From positions 12,443 through 76,442 of the forward strand of contig JBKBSF010000021.1 of the NCBI GenBank assembly GCA_046291875.1: a stretch of 64,000 nt of DNA, given 5' to 3'. Position 1 is the stretch's first letter; each line of letters begins with the position of its first letter. The stretch is from SKVR01 sp046291875. GTDB taxonomy: Bacteria; Bacteroidota; Bacteroidia; Bacteroidales; UBA7960. This document shows positions 59,852 through 64,000 of the stretch, piece after piece. Below the pieces are notes generated by a model that was given only the letters and a program-made list of their open reading frames with translations, had not been told where the DNA came from and did no database searches. The translations under genes and the position numbers were made by a program.

Positions 59852-60550
59852 ATGACAAGATTTCTCACGCTTATAAAACTGGATCTGCTGATGATCGTCC
59901 GAAATCGCATACTGCACATTGCGCTGCTGATCACCGTGCTTTATGCTGCAATCCTGCAGGTGCTTCCTGTACAAAACTTCAACGAGGTGCTTATTGCGCT
60001 GGTGTTTTCCGATCCGGTAATGCTGGGTTTTATGTTTACCGGAGTAATGATACTATTCGAAAAGTCGGGCAACACCTTGCAAGCCCTTGCGGTTACTCCT
60101 GTACGACCAGGAGAATACTTTGCAAGCAAAGCCCTCAGCCTCACATTGCTGGCACTGCTCATGAGCCTGGGGATGACCCTGGCTGGGGCAGGCACCCGCT
60201 TCGGGCTTATCTTTTTCCTGCCTGCAGTGATATTTACTTCTGTGTTGTTTGTTTTTATCGGGATAGCGGGTGCCAGCCGGGTAAAAACCTTCAACCAGTA
60301 TTTTATTGTAATCCCCATTTGTATGGCTCCGGCCGTTTTGCCCTTTTTGAATTTCTTCCAAATCACCGATACATGGATATGGTATGTAATACCCACCCAG
60401 GCATCGCTGCTCCTTTTCCAGGCAGCGCTGGAAGGTACAGCAGAAATCACCGGAACAGAACTCACGTATGCTTTCACCTGGCTACCCCTGAGCACCTGGC
60501 TGGCCTACCTGGCAGCCCGACGCATGTGGAAGGGGGCAAGCAAAAGCTAA
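59852..60550 (+). CDS. ABC exporter permease subunit 1
   Basis: The 232-residue protein has about six membrane helices and begins MTRFLTLIKLDLLMIVRNRILHIALLI, with LVFSDPVMLGFMFTGVMILFEKS near the start, as in permeases of the fluoroquinolone-export group. It is separated by 3 bp from the ATPase gene. With the second permease (60652-61350) it would form a heterodimeric channel. Confidence 0.88.
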   Translation: MTRFLTLIKLDLLMIVRNRILHIALLITVLYAAILQVLPVQNFNEVLIALVFSDPVMLGFMFTGVMILFEKSGNTLQALAVTPVRPGEYFASKALSLTLLALLMSLGMTLAGAGTRFGLIFFLPAVIFTSVLFVFIGIAGASRVKTFNQYFIVIPICMAPAVLPFLNFFQITDTWIWYVIPTQASLLLFQAALEGTAEITGTELTYAFTWLPLSTWLAYLAARRMWKGASKS

Positions 60551-60651
60551 AAGTGAGAAGTCAAAAATCAAAAGTCGACCTGGTATACTCTTTAGAAAGC
60601 TGAGAGTTCCTCAAATCAGAAATCTTCAATCATAAATCAACAATCAGCCCC

Positions 60652-61350
60652 ATGTTCTCCATCATCAAAACCGACCTGAAAAACATTTTCCGCGACCCAT
60701 CGCTGTTGATCATTCTGTTTGTTCCTTTCGTAATGATGGCACTGGTGCGCTGGGGATTTCCGGCCCTGCTGCAGGTGTGGCCCCCGGCAGCAGATTACGT
60801 GATGCATGGCCTGGCAATGTTTTCCATTACCATAGCCATAATGCCGGGCATAGCCATTGCATTTGTAATGCTCGACGAAAAAGACAACAACCTGCAAACA
60901 GTACTCAGGATTACCCCTGTGAGCCTCAGAAGGATTGTTCTGTACCGCATGGTAAGCATGTATTCCCTTGGCTTTTTGATGGTGATGCTATTGCTGACCT
61001 TTTCTGGCATTGGAGTGGGCACCTTTGTTCAACACCTTCTGCTCTCTGCCCTTGTTTCCTTATCGGCTCCTTTGATGTCGCTTCTTCCTGCATTCTTATC
61101 TTCCAACAAAATTGAAGGCGCTGCCATGACCAAAATGCTCAATTTTCTGATCATGCTGCCGATCCCCGCTTTCCTGTTTCCCGGAACCTGGAGCTGGCTG
61201 ATGTTGATCTTTCCTGCATGGTGGATCTATTTCGCCTTCATCCAGGTAGCCTCTCCCCCACTCTTTCTCCTGGCCATTGCCGGAGGCATAACCCTGCATG
61301 GGCTCATATTGCTTGGAGTTTGGAAATTTTTGGTTCTGAAAAGAGTGTAA
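60652..61350 (+). CDS. ABC exporter permease subunit 2
   Basis: The 232-residue protein has about six helices and starts MFSIIKTDLKNIFRDPSLLIILFVPF. It contains MLDEKDNNLQTVLRITPVSLRR, which aligns with the matching region of subunit 1 (FEKSGNTLQALAVTPV). The two permeases are paralogues. It is 101 bp downstream of subunit 1; that gap consists of simple AT-rich sequence. No gene follows on this strand. Confidence 0.88.
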   Translation: MFSIIKTDLKNIFRDPSLLIILFVPFVMMALVRWGFPALLQVWPPAADYVMHGLAMFSITIAIMPGIAIAFVMLDEKDNNLQTVLRITPVSLRRIVLYRMVSMYSLGFLMVMLLLTFSGIGVGTFVQHLLLSALVSLSAPLMSLLPAFLSSNKIEGAAMTKMLNFLIMLPIPAFLFPGTWSWLMLIFPAWWIYFAFIQVASPPLFLLAIAGGITLHGLILLGVWKFLVLKRV

Positions 61351-61430
61351 GCAGAGTAAACCTGCCAGCAATCTGGCAACCTTACTCATCTCGTTTCCCA
61401 ACCCAGTATTTCCCATTACCTATCCCCCCC

Positions 61431-63788
61431 TCACCTACTCCTCCTGTATTGTTTCGCATAGGCTTTGCGCAGGTGGCGCAGGTTCCATTTTCCCTGGCTG
61501 TATTGGCGGCTTTGCTGCCGAGGGTTCAGGTTGGGATTTTGCGCGGCATCCTGACGGGCCAGCACCCGCCCGGTGATCTCCTGGAGGCTGCGCATCTGGC
61601 TGGCCCTATAGCCCAGCTCATCCAGGCGGTAGATCAGTTGCAATGCGGTATGTGCCTCCCCCTGGCTGGCATACACCCGCGCCACATGGTGGATAAAGTC
61701 GGGATGAAAAGCCAGGCTGAAAGCGTCCAGGGGCTTATGCTCCAGGCGGAAGCGTTCTACGCCATGCTGCTGAAAATGTCTGCCTGCATCGTTGTAGCGG
61801 TCGGTGGCCTGTGGGTAGCGTCCGGCGCGGATCGACTGCTCCACCTCCACGATCATCTGCTGGTAAGTGATGGCCGGCATCACCTCTGCACGGCGGCGTT
61901 CCATGGGCTGGAGGCTCAGTCCGCACTCCAGGTTCTGCCCATGCAGCTGTCGCAGCCGTGCGAAGAGCTCCTCAGCATCCAGGAACTGCCCCTGGAGGAT
62001 ATGCTGGTTGGTCTGGCGCATCAGCTCGTCCATACGGCTTTGAATATTGGCACAATGCTGGGTTTGTACTTCCATGCGGATCTCCGAACGCCGGTTGTTC
62101 ATCTCACGATCCAGCTGAAAGTCGTAGTGTTGCACATCCTGATCAACCCTGTCGAGCAGACGGCGGGCGGTGGCCAGATCGTTGCGTTGTACTGCAGCAC
62201 GGGCCTGGTCGAGCTCTGCCATGATCAGCGGGCGTTTGGCCGTCTTTATCAGTTCGCCCAGGTGCGGACGAGCCTCCACATGGTAGTGCTGCCCGATGGC
62301 CTGCGCCGCTTCGAATTCCTCAAGGGCCAACCGGAAGCTGTTGCGCTGCAGGTGGGCAGTCCCCTGCTCGATATGTTGCTGGTACTGCTGGTTCTTCACC
62401 CGTTGCAGCAGAGTCAATGCCCTATTGGCCACAGGGAGATAAAAAGCATACTCACGCTGGTATTGTACCGCTTCCCTCACCAGGGCTTCGGCATCTGCCA
62501 GCCGGTTCTGCTCCAGCAGCTGCTGTGCCTGGTCGCACAGCTGATTGTACAGTGCGGTATGGTTGCGGGCAATGGCTTGTTCGATGGCTTCCGAACACGC
62601 GATGAAATGCACATTCATACAGAAATCGCGGGCCATCTGCCAATGTCGCAGAGCTTCGCGATACTGGTTGCGTCGCTCGGCAGCCCTGCCTTCGCCTTGC
62701 AGGCGCCTGTCGGCCTCGGTGCTCAGCTGCTGCAGTTGCTGCAGGGTTGACACATCCAGTTGCTGCAGCTGTGCGGCCCGGCGTATCCATGCGATGGCCT
62801 GCAGCAGATCATTCTCATCGTACAGGAAAGAATGCGCCAGGGCTGCCATGGCAGGTGCAAACCGCGCATTAACATCCAGCGACTGCTGGTAGTTGACCCG
62901 GGCGGCAGCCGGGTTGGTGGCGGCCAGCTCAAGGCCACGCTCGTAGTAAAGCAGGTGCAGGTTCTCCATCACAAAAGCCAGGTGCCTCGACTGCTCATCG
63001 TACAGATGGGCAATATCGTTGAGCTTGGGGAGGAAGGCAATGGGATCGTACTGGTGCAATGCCAACTGTCCGGGGAAATTGCGCCCTTGCAGCCGACGCA
63101 GGTCGGCACCGATCTCGTGCATCTGCTGCTGGTGGAAGCGCAGAAAATCAAGCTGATACATATCGAAGCTCTGCAGTGCGCCAAACATCCGCTGCAGCAG
63201 TGCATCAGAAGAGAAATAATCGTTGATAAGCTCTACCCGTGCCGTGAAGTTGCGGCGCTGGGTCTGGGTATAGCTAAGGTCGAGGGCATCGAATACCAGG
63301 CGCAGGTTGTTGTCGTTGGAGAGGGTATCCTGGAATTCGAACCGGAAGGTATTGCTTTCGGGCTCCAGGTTGCGGGGGCGCTGAAGGAACTGTGTTACCA
63401 ATGTATTGCCTTGTTGCAGCCTGAGCACAAACTCCACCTGGGGCAGCAGCACATCGCTCATGTCGAAGCCCCGGTAGCGGAAGTCGCCCTGCAGGCGGAA
63501 GTTCCTGAGCTCCACCTGGCTCACCAGGCGGTTGCCCCGGCGGGTAAGCTGCAGGTCGCTGCGAAAACGAAGCGAGAACTCGGTACGCTCCGGGCGCTGG
63601 TTGTTACCCCGGGCCAGCTCGCGCAGTATGGCATTGGGAATCTGGTGCGCCGGATCGTTGCCCGCTTGCCAGTGCACCACAAAGGTGTGCTGCTGGTTAT
63701 GACTGTACAACACCGGGGTCTGCCCCACCAGGAGAGCAGGCTGCAGCAGCACATATACAAAGAGGAAAGAGTATACAAAACGGTTCAT
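61431..63788 (-). CDS. Large secreted Gln/Arg-rich helical-repeat protein
   Basis: From the ATG at 63788 (MNRFVYSFLFVYVLLQ) the protein has 785 residues with a signal peptide, an N-terminal beta-rich domain (about 25-210) and then a long helical region with tetratricopeptide-like units (ARVNYQQSLDVNARFAPAMA, AVQYQREYAFYLPVANRALT, SFRLALEEFEAAQAIG). It is unusually rich in Gln, Arg and Leu. The C-terminus is basic (RKAYAKQYRRSR). No family is recognised. The GC content looks higher than in most neighbours. Long frames on the opposite strand are shadows. Confidence 0.72.
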   Translation of the reverse strand: MNRFVYSFLFVYVLLQPALLVGQTPVLYSHNQQHTFVVHWQAGNDPAHQIPNAILRELARGNNQRPERTEFSLRFRSDLQLTRRGNRLVSQVELRNFRLQGDFRYRGFDMSDVLLPQVEFVLRLQQGNTLVTQFLQRPRNLEPESNTFRFEFQDTLSNDNNLRLVFDALDLSYTQTQRRNFTARVELINDYFSSDALLQRMFGALQSFDMYQLDFLRFHQQQMHEIGADLRRLQGRNFPGQLALHQYDPIAFLPKLNDIAHLYDEQSRHLAFVMENLHLLYYERGLELAATNPAAARVNYQQSLDVNARFAPAMAALAHSFLYDENDLLQAIAWIRRAAQLQQLDVSTLQQLQQLSTEADRRLQGEGRAAERRNQYREALRHWQMARDFCMNVHFIACSEAIEQAIARNHTALYNQLCDQAQQLLEQNRLADAEALVREAVQYQREYAFYLPVANRALTLLQRVKNQQYQQHIEQGTAHLQRNSFRLALEEFEAAQAIGQHYHVEARPHLGELIKTAKRPLIMAELDQARAAVQRNDLATARRLLDRVDQDVQHYDFQLDREMNNRRSEIRMEVQTQHCANIQSRMDELMRQTNQHILQGQFLDAEELFARLRQLHGQNLECGLSLQPMERRRAEVMPAITYQQMIVEVEQSIRAGRYPQATDRYNDAGRHFQQHGVERFRLEHKPLDAFSLAFHPDFIHHVARVYASQGEAHTALQLIYRLDELGYRASQMRSLQEITGRVLARQDAAQNPNLNPRQQSRQYSQGKWNLRHLRKAYAKQYRRSR

Positions 63789-63836
63789 AGGCTCAGTTTT
63801 TCGGTGTGAAAACAACATGGAGTTGTCATTGCACGA

Positions 63837-63844
63837 CAAAAATA
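63837..63844 (-). promoter_or_regulatory. -7 box of the Gln/Arg-rich protein gene
   Basis: TATTTTTG on the minus strand, about 49 bp before the ATG at 63788. It fits TAnnTTTG; no -33 element is clear. Confidence 0.4.
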
Positions 63845-63917
63845 GAACCAAATGGGGAATTCTTGGAAAAAAACCGGGATTTAAACTGAGAAGGTTAAGT
63901 GTGTTTATGAAGTTTAT

Positions 63918-64000
63918 GGTCCCTGAGCCTGTCGAAGGGAGCCTGCCTAAAGGTCCCTGAGCCTGTCGAAGGGAGCCTGCCTAAAGGTCCTTGAGCCTGT
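63918..64000. repeat. Tandem 34-bp stem-loop array (cut by the window end)
   Basis: Units starting GGTCCCTGAGCC lie at 63918, 63952 and 63986 (period 34; the third has T for C in the stem). The core TGAGCCTGTCGAAG matches the 42-bp array at 57827-58000. The flanks GGTCCCT and AGGGA-CC pair as a stem of different sequence from that array. The array continues beyond the window. Confidence 0.85.

Noticed and set aside
61218..63809. Long plus-strand frames (61218-62750 and 62760-63809) opposite the Gln/Arg-rich gene
   Set aside because: They are antisense shadows; the minus-strand frame has a signal peptide, repeats and a -7 box, the others have none.

Overview
The window looks like a chromosomal piece of a member of the Bacteroidota. 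The signs are LytTR two-component signalling, ~800-residue MacB/FtsX-type permeases, TonB-dependent receptors with a carboxypeptidase-regulatory-like N-terminal domain, outer-membrane barrel proteins, Crp/Fnr regulators of the Bacteroidota type, and -7 boxes of the form TAnnTTTG rather than sigma70 boxes. A run of ten N at 30853-30862 shows that it is a draft assembly. No rRNA, tRNA, CRISPR array, transposase or phage gene was seen.

Layout. 1-3.1 kb: the tail of a membrane protein, then a LytTR regulator/sensor kinase operon. 3.5-7.8 kb: an E2-like acyltransferase, FtsX permease 1 and an outer-membrane protein. 8.2-12.3 kb: a tightly overlapped four-gene cluster (ketosynthase III, F390-synthetase-like ligase, metallo-beta-lactamase-fold hydrolase, 3beta-HSD-type SDR) that resembles a small biosynthetic pathway. 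12.5-20.4 kb: an S41 peptidase, an outer-membrane protein, FtsX permease 2, an AraC regulator and an ABC exporter. 20.6-30.6 kb: a mostly minus-strand set of small enzymes, a lipoprotein serine hydrolase, TonB receptor 1, Crp/Fnr regulator 1 and a nitroreductase. 30.7-31.0 kb: an unresolved low-complexity inverted repeat with the N gap. 31-40.7 kb: TonB receptor 2 with a membrane-bound AraC regulator, a broken sugar kinase, a RibD-like reductase, a VOC protein, Crp/Fnr regulator 2, a GNAT and a DUF5694-like protein. 41.5-54.4 kb, mainly plus strand: YbjQ, a GyrI-like membrane protein, FtsX permease 3, a broken peptidase-like hydrolase, AlkD, an ECF sigma/anti-sigma pair, a propeller protein, a large hydrolase and a ThiF/MoeB-rhodanese protein. 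54.5-64 kb: OsmC, a GH31 enzyme, repeat arrays, a TetR-controlled ABC exporter and a large Gln/Arg-rich repeat protein.

The strongest unexplained signal is a local regulon. Five copies of a 16-bp palindrome, ATGAACCTGGGTTCAT, each lie exactly 21 bp from a TAnnTTTG box, always reading the minus strand. They precede an outer-membrane protein/S41 operon, FtsX permease 2, the serine hydrolase, the RibD-like reductase and the VOC protein. The geometry is that of a class II Crp/Fnr-activated promoter. The two Crp/Fnr paralogues encoded here share an identical recognition-helix segment, so they are the obvious candidate regulators.

Other notable structure: an 82-bp nested palindrome present twice, next to FtsX permeases 2 and 3; tandem TGTnCR-N4-CGnACA sites spaced 20-21 bp, with sigma54-like boxes at two of three places; a 230-bp cluster of hairpins; two tandem stem-loop arrays sharing a core but with compensating stem changes; and three otherwise well-preserved genes each interrupted by one in-frame stop codon.
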